Positions 8,791-17,286 of a stretch of DNA of 46,864 bases are shown piece after piece (position 1 is the first letter of the stretch; the number at the start of each line of letters is the position of its first letter). This DNA comes from Pseudomonadota bacterium. Lineage in GTDB: Bacteria; Pseudomonadota; Alphaproteobacteria; Reyranellales; Reyranellaceae. The notes under the pieces are model-generated. The model saw only the letters and a list, made by a program, of their open reading frames with translations, was not told the DNA's origin and searched no databases. Made by a program: the position numbers and the translations under genes. The stretch is from assembly GCA_023386865.1 (NCBI GenBank), contig JAEWIV010000318.1, positions 1-46,864 of the forward strand, in the 5' to 3' direction.

Positions 8791-9177
8791 TCAGCCGATC
8801 ACCGCCGTGAAGTCGCAGGTCACGTGATTGGCGGCGTTCTGCGGCAGCGCCAGGGTGTGGCGCGCCGGACGCGACTCCGGATCCGGGAACATCGCCGACC
8901 ATTCGCCGTTCAGCGCCTTGCGGCCCGTCGTCGGGTCCTTCATCCAGAAATTGACCTTGATGATGTCGTCCACCGAGCCGCCGGCCGCTTCGACGCAGAG
9001 GCGGATCTGCTTGAAGATGTTGGTGACCTGCCCGTCGAGATCGGGCGGAACCTGGCCGGTCTGCGGATCGCGGCCGCTGATGATGCTCGACATCAGGATG
9101 TTACCGATGCGGCTGGCGTTGGGGATCGGGTTCTCGTGCTTGAACCCGGGATAGTTGATGCTCTTGCGCTTGGCCAT
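8791..9177 (-). CDS. RidA/YjgF family protein
   Basis: A 128-residue Rid-family protein, matching the usual length. The conserved Arg is in SRPARHTLALP. The Glu that E. coli RidA uses for enamine/imine deamination, near the end (…EIEAIA), is not kept: the aligned stretch here reads VTCDFTAVI. It is therefore likely a Rid subgroup other than the archetypal deaminase, or a catabolic hydrolase. The ATG at 9177 gives MAKRKSINYPGF. It follows a Liv-type receptor gene by 26 bases on the same strand, so it is probably part of the same transcript and may act on a nitrogen-containing substrate or intermediate. Confidence 0.85.
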   Translation of the reverse strand: MAKRKSINYPGFKHENPIPNASRIGNILMSSIISGRDPQTGQVPPDLDGQVTNIFKQIRLCVEAAGGSVDDIIKVNFWMKDPTTGRKALNGEWSAMFPDPESRPARHTLALPQNAANHVTCDFTAVIG

Positions 9178-9203
9178 TTGCGGTAACTCCGTTCTGCGTT
9201 GCA

Positions 9204-10415
9204 CTACTGTCTGGCGCTCAGAAGCTCGCCGAAGACCTCGAAGCGCTCGCCGGTGAATCGCTGCAGCGCCATCTCCTCCATCGGCTGGTAGTCGGTCGGA
9301 CTGGTGGTCATGGTGATGCCCTCGAGCAACATGGCCGGACGGAAGTTCCGGAGGTTTGCGGCCTGGCGCATGACGTTCTCGCGCGTGAGGTCGTCGCCGC
9401 ATTGCCGCAGGACCTGCACCATGGTCTGAGCCTGGATGTAGCCCACGACGTTCTGCGGGTCCTCCAGGCTGCCGGCGGGATAGTACTTCTTCATCCAGGC
9501 CTGCCAGGCCAGGAACTCGGGGTCGGCCTTGTACTGCGGATCGGTCGGATCCTTGACGAAGGCGGCCGAGACGATGCCCTTGGCGGCCTCGATGCCGGCC
9601 GGCCGCATGACGATGCCGATCGAGGCGGCCGGATTGTCGATGAACTGCAAGGGCTTCCAGCCCAGCTCGTGGGCCTTGCGGATCGCCTGCACGGCGAATT
9701 TGGGCGTGGTGATGTTGAGGAAGACGTTGGCCTTGGTGGAGGCGAGGTCGATGATCTGCGAATCGACGGTGGCGTCGGTCACCTCGTAGCTCACCTCGCG
9801 CACGATGATCGAGCTGGCCTTGTCGCCCAGCCTGTCGCGGAAGCCCTTCAGGAAGTCCTTGCCGAAATCGTCGTTCTGGTAGAGCACGGCGACCTTGGGC
9901 TCCTTGACCTCCTTCAGCATGTAGGTGGCGTAGATCCGGGCCTCGGCCTGGTAGATCGGCGTCAGTGTCATCGTGTAGGGGAAGTTCTCCGGATCGTTCC
10001 AGCGGCTGGCGCCGGTCGCCAGGAAGAGCTGCGGCACCTTCCGGGCGTTGAGATATTTCTGGACGGCGGCGTTGGTCGAGGTGCCGAGCGAGCCGGAGAT
10101 CGCCAGCACCTGGTCCTGCTCGACCAGGCGGCGCGTCTGCTCGACCGTCTTGGGCGGGCTGAAGCCGTCGTCGAGCGAGATCATGGTGATCTTGCGCCCG
10201 TTCACGCCGCCCTGGTTGTTGATCATCTGGAAGTAGGCGATCTCGGCCTTGGCCAGGGTTATGAACCCGGACAATGGCCCGCTGTAAGGCATGGTCTGGC
10301 CGAGCTTGATCTCGGTGTCGCTGGCGCCGGGATCGTACTTCCTCTGCGCCGAGCCGGGGGCGGCCAGCAGCACAAGTGAAAAGAAGACCGTTGCCGCCCT
10401 GCGGACGATCGGCAT
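9204..10415 (-). CDS. ABC transporter substrate-binding protein, LivJ/branched-chain amino acid type
   Basis: A 403-residue periplasmic-binding protein. The signal peptide covers roughly residues 1-23 (MPIVRRAATVFFSL, ending GSAQ). The mature part has the Liv-type opening IKLGQTMPYSGPLSGF and the region GGVNGRKITMISLDDGF, both typical of peripla_BP_6 proteins that bind amino acids, amides, urea or aromatic acids. No Liv permease or ATPase genes are nearby, so it must work with components encoded elsewhere or in an orphan role. It is divergent from the crotonase gene (70 bases apart) and upstream of a RidA-like gene. Confidence 0.92.
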   Translation of the reverse strand: MPIVRRAATVFFSLVLLAAPGSAQRKYDPGASDTEIKLGQTMPYSGPLSGFITLAKAEIAYFQMINNQGGVNGRKITMISLDDGFSPPKTVEQTRRLVEQDQVLAISGSLGTSTNAAVQKYLNARKVPQLFLATGASRWNDPENFPYTMTLTPIYQAEARIYATYMLKEVKEPKVAVLYQNDDFGKDFLKGFRDRLGDKASSIIVREVSYEVTDATVDSQIIDLASTKANVFLNITTPKFAVQAIRKAHELGWKPLQFIDNPAASIGIVMRPAGIEAAKGIVSAAFVKDPTDPQYKADPEFLAWQAWMKKYYPAGSLEDPQNVVGYIQAQTMVQVLRQCGDDLTRENVMRQAANLRNFRPAMLLEGITMTTSPTDYQPMEEMALQRFTGERFEVFGELLSARQ

Positions 10416-10485
10416 GGTTTCCTCCCAATTCTGCCGCCGAGCATGGCACCATGCCGTGACATAAGCGACTGCAAAGGGGGAAACG

Positions 10486-11268
10486 ATGGCGCTCGTGAAC
10501 TATGAGCGGGACGGCCAGGTCGTCACGCTGACTCTCAATCGCCCCGAGAAACTCAATGCCTTCTCGGACGAGCTGGTCGGCGTGCTCGGCGATGCCTTGC
10601 ACCGCTTCGACACCGACGACGAGGCGCATATCGCGATCCTGTGCGGCAACGGACGCGCATTCTCGAGCGGCGCCGACGTGCACCAGCGCCAGCTGCGCAG
10701 CCGCGAGGAGTTCCTGAAGCTCGGCGGGCCGCAGGGCCGCGGCACGCACTCGGCCGATCTCCTGACCAAGGCGGTGAACTGGAAGCCGGTGATCGCCGCC
10801 GCGCACGGCTACGTGCTCGGCCTCTCGGTCGGCATCGTGCTGGAGTGCGACCTGATCGTCGCCGAGGAGGGGACGCGGTTTCAGATCACCGAGACCTCGC
10901 GCGGGCTGGGCGCCGGCAAGTACTGGGCGTTGATGCACTATCGCGGTGGCGGCGCCTTCACGATGGAGGCGGCGCTCACCGGCCGCTTCTTCACCGCCGA
11001 GGAAGCCTTCAGGGCCAACCTGATCAATCGCGTGGCGCCCCGGGGCAAGCATCTCGAGGTGGCGCGCGAGCTTGCCGCGGAGGTGATCAAGAACCCGCCG
11101 CTCAGCGTGCGGTCGACCGTGCGCATGCGGCGCTACTACATGGATCGCCTGAGCCGCGAGGTGATGTTCATGGGCGCGCCGGAGAAGCTCTATCTCAGCG
11201 AGGATTTCGGCGAGGCCGCGCGCGCCTTCGCCGAGAAGCGCAAGCCGGGCAAGTTCAAGGGGCGCTGA
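10486..11268 (+). CDS. Enoyl-CoA hydratase/isomerase (crotonase) family protein
   Basis: A 260-residue crotonase. The oxyanion-hole segment NGRAFSSGAD lies at residues 55-64 and the second glycine region at 107-122 (HGYVLGLSVGIVLECD). Compared with rat enoyl-CoA hydratase, the Glu164 site is kept (E136 in FQITETSRG) but the Glu144 position is G116. Standard two-Glu hydration is therefore doubtful, and isomerase, hydrolase or other crotonase chemistry is possible. The gene stops two bases before the start of a MetE-like gene, forming a tight pair. The upstream region is shared with a divergent Liv-type receptor gene. Confidence 0.88.
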   Translation: MALVNYERDGQVVTLTLNRPEKLNAFSDELVGVLGDALHRFDTDDEAHIAILCGNGRAFSSGADVHQRQLRSREEFLKLGGPQGRGTHSADLLTKAVNWKPVIAAAHGYVLGLSVGIVLECDLIVAEEGTRFQITETSRGLGAGKYWALMHYRGGGAFTMEAALTGRFFTAEEAFRANLINRVAPRGKHLEVARELAAEVIKNPPLSVRSTVRMRRYYMDRLSREVMFMGAPEKLYLSEDFGEAARAFAEKRKPGKFKGR

Positions 11269-11270
11269 CC

Positions 11271-12479
11271 ATGAGGAAGAGCAGCGATCGGATCCTGACC
11301 AGCCACGCCGGCAGCCTGCCGCGGCCCGACGAGCTGATCGAGGCCAATGCAAAGCGCGAGGCGGGCACGGTCGACGAAGCGGCCTTCCAGAACAAGCTCG
11401 CCGAATCGGTGGCCGACGTGGTGCGCCGCCAGGTCGCCGCCGGCATCGCGGTCCCGGGCGACGGCGAGTACGGCAAGTCGATGGGCCACAAGATCAACTA
11501 TCGCGCCTGGTGGAGCTATTCGTTCTCGCGGCTGGCCAACCTCCAGGTGAAGGGGCTCGGCCTCTACGACATGCCGGCCAGGCGCTCGACGCCGGGCAAC
11601 ACCGTGCTGTCGAGCTTCGCCGACCGGCGCGACCGTCAGCGCTTCGCCGCGGCTTACGGCGATCCCGACTCGGGCGTATCGACCGGGCCGCGGGCGCACG
11701 ACTGGCCGTTCTGCGTCGGGCCGATCAGCTACACCGGACACAAGGCGATCGCTGCCGACATCGCCAACTTCAAGGCGGCGCTCGCGGCCAGCAACGTCAG
11801 CGAAGGCTTCATGACCTCGATCGGGCCGGCGAGCTGCGCGCGCATCGGCAACGAGCACTACGGGACGGACGACGAGTTCGTCTTCGCCTGCGCCGACGCC
11901 ATGCGCGAGGAATACACGGCGATCGTCGAGGCGGGCCTGGTGCTGCAGATCGACGATCCGGCGATCGCCGAGAATTTCGACCAGATCAATCCCGAACCGA
12001 CGGCCGAGGCGTACCGCAAGTTCACCATGCCCAAGATCGAGGCCTTGAATCACGCGCTGCGCGGCTTGCCGCAGGACCGCGTGCGCTTCCATCTGTGCTG
12101 GGGAAGCTGGCACGGCCCCCACACGACCGACATTCCCATGCGCGAGATCGTCGAGCCCATGCTGAGGATCAATGCCGGCGCCTATTCCTTCGAGGCGGGC
12201 AACGTGCGCCACGAGCACGAATGGGCGGTGTGGCAGGACGTCAGGCTGCCCGACGACAAGCTGATCCTGCCCGGCGTGGTGAGCCACGCGACCAACGTGG
12301 TCGAGCATCCCGAGCTGGTCGCCGAGCGCATCGGCCGCTTCGCGAAGCTGGTCGGCCGCGAGCGCGTCATCGCCTCGACCGACTGCGGCCTGGGCGGCCG
12401 CGTGCACCGCGATATCGCCTGGGCCAAGCTCGAGACCCTGGCCCACGGGGCGGCGATCGCGAGCAGGCAGCTCTTTTAA
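11271..12479 (+). CDS. Cobalamin-independent methionine synthase-like (MetE C-terminal domain) protein
   Basis: A 402-residue protein resembling the catalytic C-terminal half of MetE. The likely zinc ligands are visible: H274-x-C276 in RFHLCWGSWHG, a Glu in SFEAGNVRHEH, and C372 in STDCGLGGR. It lacks the N-terminal half of full MetE (about 750 residues). Such short relatives include proteins of uncertain methyl-transfer function and the epoxyalkane:CoM transferase type, which transfers to a thiol. It begins two bases after the crotonase stop, so a linked role in a catabolic pathway is more likely than housekeeping methionine synthesis. The start is the ATG at 11271 (MRKSSDRILTSHAGSLPRP). Confidence 0.86.
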   Translation: MRKSSDRILTSHAGSLPRPDELIEANAKREAGTVDEAAFQNKLAESVADVVRRQVAAGIAVPGDGEYGKSMGHKINYRAWWSYSFSRLANLQVKGLGLYDMPARRSTPGNTVLSSFADRRDRQRFAAAYGDPDSGVSTGPRAHDWPFCVGPISYTGHKAIAADIANFKAALAASNVSEGFMTSIGPASCARIGNEHYGTDDEFVFACADAMREEYTAIVEAGLVLQIDDPAIAENFDQINPEPTAEAYRKFTMPKIEALNHALRGLPQDRVRFHLCWGSWHGPHTTDIPMREIVEPMLRINAGAYSFEAGNVRHEHEWAVWQDVRLPDDKLILPGVVSHATNVVEHPELVAERIGRFAKLVGRERVIASTDCGLGGRVHRDIAWAKLETLAHGAAIASRQLF

Positions 12480-12495
12480 GGCACGGTCGGGGCGA

Positions 12496-14097
12496 TCACG
12501 AGCCGAGCAGACCCTCGGCCATCTCGCGCAGCTTGGTGCGCTGGATCTTGAAGCCGTTGGGCGAGGGCGTCTTGGGAAAGTCGTCGATCGGGAAGATGCG
12601 CATCGGCACCTTGTAGTTGGCCAGCCCCTGCTTGCAGTGGGCGATGGTTGCGGCCTCGTCGAGCACCGCGCCAGGCTCGAGCATGACGAAAGCCACGGCG
12701 CGCACGCCCTCGGGCCGCGGCACGGCCACCGCCTGGCAGCCGGCGATACCGGGCATGTTCTGGATGTGCATCTCGATCTCCAGCGGATTGACCAGGAAAC
12801 CGGAGAGCCGCAGCACGTCGCCCATGCGGCTTAGATAGGTGAAGCCGCCCCGGCCATCGAGCTGGCCGAGGTCGCCGGTGCGAACATAGCCATCGGACGT
12901 CATCGCCGCCGCCGTCGCCTGCTCGTTGCCGTAGTAGCCGACCATCAGCGAGGGGCCCGCCAGTTCCAGCATGCCGGGCCGGCCGGGACCCAGAAGCTCG
13001 CCGGTCTCCGGATCGCGGACGCGCACATGAGCGAGCGGCGAGACGGGCACGCCGCCGCCCAGCTTGCGCTTGGCGACGGGCCGGTTCAGCGGCTGACGCG
13101 AATAGAGCGCCTGCACCTCGCTCATGCCGTACAGGCCGACCAGGCGCAGGCCGCGCGGCTGGGCGCGCTCGGGCAGATCCTCCAGCGAGGCGTTGAACGC
13201 GGCATAGCCCGCCCACTTGATCGAGCGGAACGGCCAGCGGCCCGGCATCAGCTCCATCAGACGGGCATACATGTCGTCGCTGCCGAACATCGTTGTCGGC
13301 TTGTGCTGGGTGATCAGCCGCGCGATCTCCTCGATCTCGTAGGACTCGACCAGCACCGAAGGCTTGCCGGCGGCGAGGGTCGAGAGCGTCTGGTTGAAGC
13401 CGAACACGCCGCACAGCGGCAGGATGGCGAGCGACAGGGTTTCCGGCGCGGTGAAGCCGAAGGTGCGCGCCACCTGCTGGGCGTGCGTCGCGATCGCGCC
13501 CTGGCGATGCAGGACGAATTTGGGCGAGCTGGTGGTGCCTGAGGTCGTGAAGATGTTGCAGGGCGCACGGGCAGAGGCGTTGTTGCCGGCGAACGGCGGG
13601 CGCGACAGCAGGCGATCGAAAGACACCCGCCGTCGATGCTCGATCGCCGGCGGCACCGGTTCTGGCGTCTCGCCGACCGTGACGATCGCGGCGATCCGGT
13701 CGAGCGCTTCGGGCTCGATGCCGGCCAGGATCGACAGGAAGTCGATGCGGCGGAAGGCCGGCGCGCAGGCCAGCACCTTGGCGCCCGATCGGCCGACGAT
13801 GTCGGCGACCTCGACGGCGCGATAGCGCGTGTTCACCGCGACGGCAATCGCGCCAAGGCGGGCGCAGGCGAAATAGAGGATGGGATAGGCCGGAATGTTC
13901 GGCAGCCACAGCGCCACGCGATCGCCCGGCCCGACGCCGAGATCGGACAGGCCTTGCGCCGCCCGGGCGGAGCAGTCCTGCAGCTCGGCGAAGCTCAGCC
14001 GACGATCGCCGTGGATGAAGGCCGGCGCGTCGGGTGTCGCGTCGGCGATGTCGGCGAGCAGCGTCCAGACGTCGGCGGCAGGATGGGCGAGGGGCAT
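12496..14097 (-). CDS. AMP-binding acyl-CoA synthetase/ligase
   Basis: A 533-residue adenylate-forming ligase that activates a carboxylic acid with ATP and CoA. The phosphate-binding loop FTTSGTTSSPKFVLHRQG, the A5 motif GLYGMSEVQ, the hinge region with GDLGQLDGRGGFTYLSRMGD, and a C-terminal Lys in SPNGFKIQRTKLRE are all present. The start MPLAHPAADVW at 14097 is chosen; the open frame extends upstream to 14178 with a leader unlike the family. It lies downstream of the TctCBA operon on the same strand (93-base gap), so it could activate the acid those genes import. It converges on the MetE-like gene. The substrate class cannot be read from sequence. Confidence 0.92.
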   Translation of the reverse strand: MPLAHPAADVWTLLADIADATPDAPAFIHGDRRLSFAELQDCSARAAQGLSDLGVGPGDRVALWLPNIPAYPILYFACARLGAIAVAVNTRYRAVEVADIVGRSGAKVLACAPAFRRIDFLSILAGIEPEALDRIAAIVTVGETPEPVPPAIEHRRRVSFDRLLSRPPFAGNNASARAPCNIFTTSGTTSSPKFVLHRQGAIATHAQQVARTFGFTAPETLSLAILPLCGVFGFNQTLSTLAAGKPSVLVESYEIEEIARLITQHKPTTMFGSDDMYARLMELMPGRWPFRSIKWAGYAAFNASLEDLPERAQPRGLRLVGLYGMSEVQALYSRQPLNRPVAKRKLGGGVPVSPLAHVRVRDPETGELLGPGRPGMLELAGPSLMVGYYGNEQATAAAMTSDGYVRTGDLGQLDGRGGFTYLSRMGDVLRLSGFLVNPLEIEMHIQNMPGIAGCQAVAVPRPEGVRAVAFVMLEPGAVLDEAATIAHCKQGLANYKVPMRIFPIDDFPKTPSPNGFKIQRTKLREMAEGLLGS

Positions 14098-14190
14098 GCG
14101 GCGCGAGACGGGATCGTGGTTACACCAGGCACATTCCGTTCGGAGAGTTCCAGCCGAACCGATGTGCTTTAGGCGCAACGTGCCGACGGC

Positions 14191-15684
14191 TCAAGCCGGA
14201 TGCCCTCGTCGCAGCAACCGCAGGGCGGGCGGAACGACGATGAGCGCGATCATCAAGACACCGAGCGTTCCCGCGATCGGCCGGTCGAAGAACGCGCGGA
14301 GGCGTCCCTCCGACTTGATCATCGAGGTCACGAAATGCTCCTCGAGCAGGGTGCCCAGCACCATGCCGAGGATGGCGGGGGCCACCGGAATGCCGTTCTC
14401 CTCCATGAACCAGGCGAGCACGCCGAAGCCCAGCATCATGGCGACGCCGATCACCGAGTTGTTGATGGCGAAGGCGCCCAGGATGCAGAAGACCAGGATG
14501 CAGGGCAGCAGCGCCTTCCGCGGCATGCGCAGGATCTGCTTGAAGCTCTTGATCGCCGCCCATCCGAAGGGGAGCATCAGCAGGTTGGCGAGGATGAACA
14601 GCAGGAACACCGCGTAGACGCTGGACGCGTTGTCGACGAACAGCGTCGGCCCGGGGTTGAGGTTCTTCATGTAGAGCACGCCGATCACGATGGCGGTGAT
14701 CGAATCGCCCGGGATGCCGAACACCATGGCCGGGATCCAGGCGCCTGCCAGGGCGCTGTTGTTGGCAGCGCCCGATTCGACGATGCCCTCGAGGTGGCCG
14801 GTGCCGAATTTCTCCGGCTCGCGGGAGAACTTCTTGCTCATCGCATAGGACATCCAGGCGGCGATGTCGGCGCCGGCGCCGGGCAGGGCGCCGATCAGCG
14901 TGCCCAACAGGCTGCCGCGCAGGGTCTGCAGGGGATACTTCTTCAGGAGCGCCCACATGCCCCGGAAGACGTTGCCGATCGCTTTCTGTGCGGTTTCGAG
15001 CGGGGCGGCAACGGTGATCGTCGAGCGCATCACCTCGGACACGGCGAACATGCCGACCATGATGGGGATCAGCTCGGCGCCGCCCATCAGTTCGGGCAGG
15101 CCCAAGGTGAACCGGGGGAAGGCCGCGGGATTGTCGAGCCCGACGGTCGCCACCAGCAGGCCGATCAGCAGCGAGATCATGCCCTTGAGCTTGTCGCCGG
15201 CGGCGATGAACACCGCGCAGGACAGACCGAGCAACGTCAGCCAGAAGTACTCGAACGAGCTGAAGCGCAGCGCGAACTCCGCCAGCATCGGCGCGGCCAG
15301 GATCAGCACGACCGTGCCGAACAGGCCGCCGATCACCGAGAACACCAGGCCGGCGCCGAGCGACAGCTCGCCCTGGCCCTTGCGCGTCAGGGCATAGGCC
15401 TCGTCGGTGTAGGCCGCGGACGCGGGCGTGCCGGGGATGCGCAGCAGGCAGCTCGGTATATCGCCGGCGAATATGGCCATCGCGGTCGCCGTCACCATGG
15501 CGGCGATGGCGGGAATCGGCGGCATGAAAAAGGTGGCAGGCACCAGGAGCGCCGTCGCCATCGTTGCGGTAAGGCCGGGCACGGCGCCGACGAACAGGCC
15601 GAAGGCAGCCGAGGCCACGACCACCCACAGCACATAGGGGTCGAGGATCATGGCGGCCGCCTGGCCGAGGACGTCCGGCGTCAT
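14191..15684 (-). CDS. tctA: Tripartite tricarboxylate transporter permease TctA
   Basis: A 497-residue polytopic permease. The N-terminal motif FVGAVPGLTATMATALLVPA and the central GTLIGALPGAGADIAAWMSY and ESGAANNSALAGAWIPAM match TctA repeats. The ATG at 15684 overlaps the tctB stop as ATGA, so the two are translationally coupled. An upstream in-frame extension to 15822 overlaps tctB and is rejected. It is the third gene of a complete TctC-TctB-TctA set. The polar residues of the first motif differ from the other TctA in this window (ITxTM-type versus IGPVA), which fits different substrates. Confidence 0.94.
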   Translation of the reverse strand: MTPDVLGQAAAMILDPYVLWVVVASAAFGLFVGAVPGLTATMATALLVPATFFMPPIPAIAAMVTATAMAIFAGDIPSCLLRIPGTPASAAYTDEAYALTRKGQGELSLGAGLVFSVIGGLFGTVVLILAAPMLAEFALRFSSFEYFWLTLLGLSCAVFIAAGDKLKGMISLLIGLLVATVGLDNPAAFPRFTLGLPELMGGAELIPIMVGMFAVSEVMRSTITVAAPLETAQKAIGNVFRGMWALLKKYPLQTLRGSLLGTLIGALPGAGADIAAWMSYAMSKKFSREPEKFGTGHLEGIVESGAANNSALAGAWIPAMVFGIPGDSITAIVIGVLYMKNLNPGPTLFVDNASSVYAVFLLFILANLLMLPFGWAAIKSFKQILRMPRKALLPCILVFCILGAFAINNSVIGVAMMLGFGVLAWFMEENGIPVAPAILGMVLGTLLEEHFVTSMIKSEGRLRAFFDRPIAGTLGVLMIALIVVPPALRLLRRGHPA

Positions 15685-16160
15685 GGAAACACCACGTCGG
15701 TCAACAGCCCCCACGGCAGCGGCACGCGGAGGAGTTTGTAGAAGGCAAGGTGCATGACCGTTGGGAAGGCGATCGCCACGACGAGGGCAGGCAGCGGCTT
15801 CATGCCGAAGACCAGCAGCCATCCCAGCATTGCCAGCGCCGCCGCGATGTGGAACCCGAGGAAGTTGCTGGTCAGGATGTAGAACAGGATCCCGACCGGC
15901 ACGCTCAGGAAGCGGACGACCGTCACCGGGTCGCGCGCCCAGTCGTCGAAGCTCAGCAACGCGCCGCCGGGTGAGCGGCGTCGGATGCCGCGGCCCAGGA
16001 GCAGCAGGCCGCAGACGACCAGACCCGCCGAGATCACGCCGGGAAAGAGCGCGGCGCCGAACTTCTGGCCGGGAATGACCGGAAAGCGCTGGACATGCCA
16101 GAGCACGACCGCACCCAGGAGCGCGACCAGCGCGCCCAGGATTCTGTCGTCGACCTTCAT
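15681..16160 (-). CDS. tctB: Tripartite tricarboxylate transporter TctB
   Basis: A 159-residue small membrane subunit, of normal TctB length. It has four hydrophobic segments: ILGALVALLGAVVLWHVQ, GVISAGLVVCGLLLLGRG, the pair around FLSVPVGILFYILTSNFLG, and PALVVAIAFPTVMHLAFYKL. The FP-rich first loop (RFPVIPGQKFGAALFPGV) is characteristic. The ATG is at 16160, five bases after the tctC stop. It ends in an ATGA overlap with tctA. Confidence 0.9.
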   Translation of the reverse strand: MKVDDRILGALVALLGAVVLWHVQRFPVIPGQKFGAALFPGVISAGLVVCGLLLLGRGIRRRSPGGALLSFDDWARDPVTVVRFLSVPVGILFYILTSNFLGFHIAAALAMLGWLLVFGMKPLPALVVAIAFPTVMHLAFYKLLRVPLPWGLLTDVVFP

Positions 16161-16165
16161 CGCCC

Positions 16166-17137
16166 TTATTTGGCGATGCCGACGGCCTTCATGACGGCGC
16201 CGAGGTCCTTGTCCGACTTGTCCATGAAGGCGGCGAACTCGGCCGACGGCGCCCAGGTGACGCCGAAGCCGCGCTGCTTCATGAAGTCGTTGAACTCGGC
16301 GCTCTTGTGCACCTTCTCGAGCGCCGCCAGCAGCTTGTCGGCGATGTCCTTGGGCAGTCCCTTGGGTGCCACGATCCCGCGCCACGCCGCCAGCGTCCAG
16401 TCGCTGCCGGTCGCGTCCTTGAGCGTCGGCACGTTGGGATAGAGCGCGGCGGGCTTGGCGTCCATGATGGCGAGGCTGCGTACCTTGCCCGAGTCGATCA
16501 GCGAACGCGCTTCCGGCAGCGAACAGGGCACGATCTCGATGCCGCCGGCGACCAGATCCTGCAGCCCTGGCGCGGCTCCGTTGGACGGCACCCATGGCGA
16601 CGCCCCCGGATCGACCTTGAGCGACTGCAGCATGCCGGCGATGGCGAGGTGCCAGATGCCGCCCTGGCCGGTGCCGCTCGCCTTCAGCTTGCCGGGATTG
16701 GCCTTGATGGCGTCGACCAGCTCCTTGGCGGTCTTGTACGGCGAGTCGGCGCGCACCTGCAGGCCGGCAGGATCGGCATTGACCAGCGCGATCGGCGTAT
16801 AGGACGAGCCCTTGAGCTCGGTCAGGCCCTGCCAGTGCATCATGCCGATCTCGACCGTGGCCATGCCGATCGTGTAGCCGTCTGGCGCCGCGCTCGCGAT
16901 CGCCTGGTGGCCGACGACGCCCGAGCCGCCGGTGCGGTTGACGACATTGACCGGCTGCTTCAGCTCCTTCTCCAGCAGGCTGCCGATGATCCGGGCGGTG
17001 GCGTCGGTTCCGCCGCCGGCACCCCATGGCACGATCAAGGTGACCGGGCGCTCCGGCCAGGCGGCTTGCGCGGCGCCGACAGCGAAGGCGAGGCCTGCAG
17101 CGAGCGTGGCGAGCGAACGGCGCGCGATCGGTGTCAT
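16166..17137 (-). CDS. tctC: Bug/TctC family tripartite tricarboxylate receptor
   Basis: A 323-residue periplasmic receptor. The signal peptide is at residues 1-25 (MTPIARRSLATLAAG, ending AAQA). The Bug motif RPVTLIVPWGAGGGTDATAR binds the carboxylate through backbone and water contacts in known structures. The loop NRTGGSGVVGHQAIASAAPD is also diagnostic. The ATG at 17137 is chosen because AGGGAG lies 8-9 bases upstream; a longer frame adds a non-signal leader. It is the first gene of the TctCBA operon and is divergent from a second Bug gene, sharing a 149-base promoter region. Confidence 0.93.
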   Translation of the reverse strand: MTPIARRSLATLAAGLAFAVGAAQAAWPERPVTLIVPWGAGGGTDATARIIGSLLEKELKQPVNVVNRTGGSGVVGHQAIASAAPDGYTIGMATVEIGMMHWQGLTELKGSSYTPIALVNADPAGLQVRADSPYKTAKELVDAIKANPGKLKASGTGQGGIWHLAIAGMLQSLKVDPGASPWVPSNGAAPGLQDLVAGGIEIVPCSLPEARSLIDSGKVRSLAIMDAKPAALYPNVPTLKDATGSDWTLAAWRGIVAPKGLPKDIADKLLAALEKVHKSAEFNDFMKQRGFGVTWAPSAEFAAFMDKSDKDLGAVMKAVGIAK

Positions 17138-17286
17138 TGGCGTTACTCCCTGAATTCGTCTGGCAACGTGGCAAGCATGGCACGACCTCTGCAATCGATG
17201 CCAGAGCGTTCCCGTGCCGCGGCTTCGCGCTGCGGGTGCACATTCCGCGACCGACGATGCTACAGTGCGAGAGGGAGGATCGTTTC

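Noticed and set aside
8791..11352. A very long minus-strand open frame covering the RidA, receptor and crotonase genes
   Set aside because: Only the RidA part at its end has family motifs; the rest is an Arg/Gly-rich shadow of genes in other frames, as expected in GC-rich DNA.
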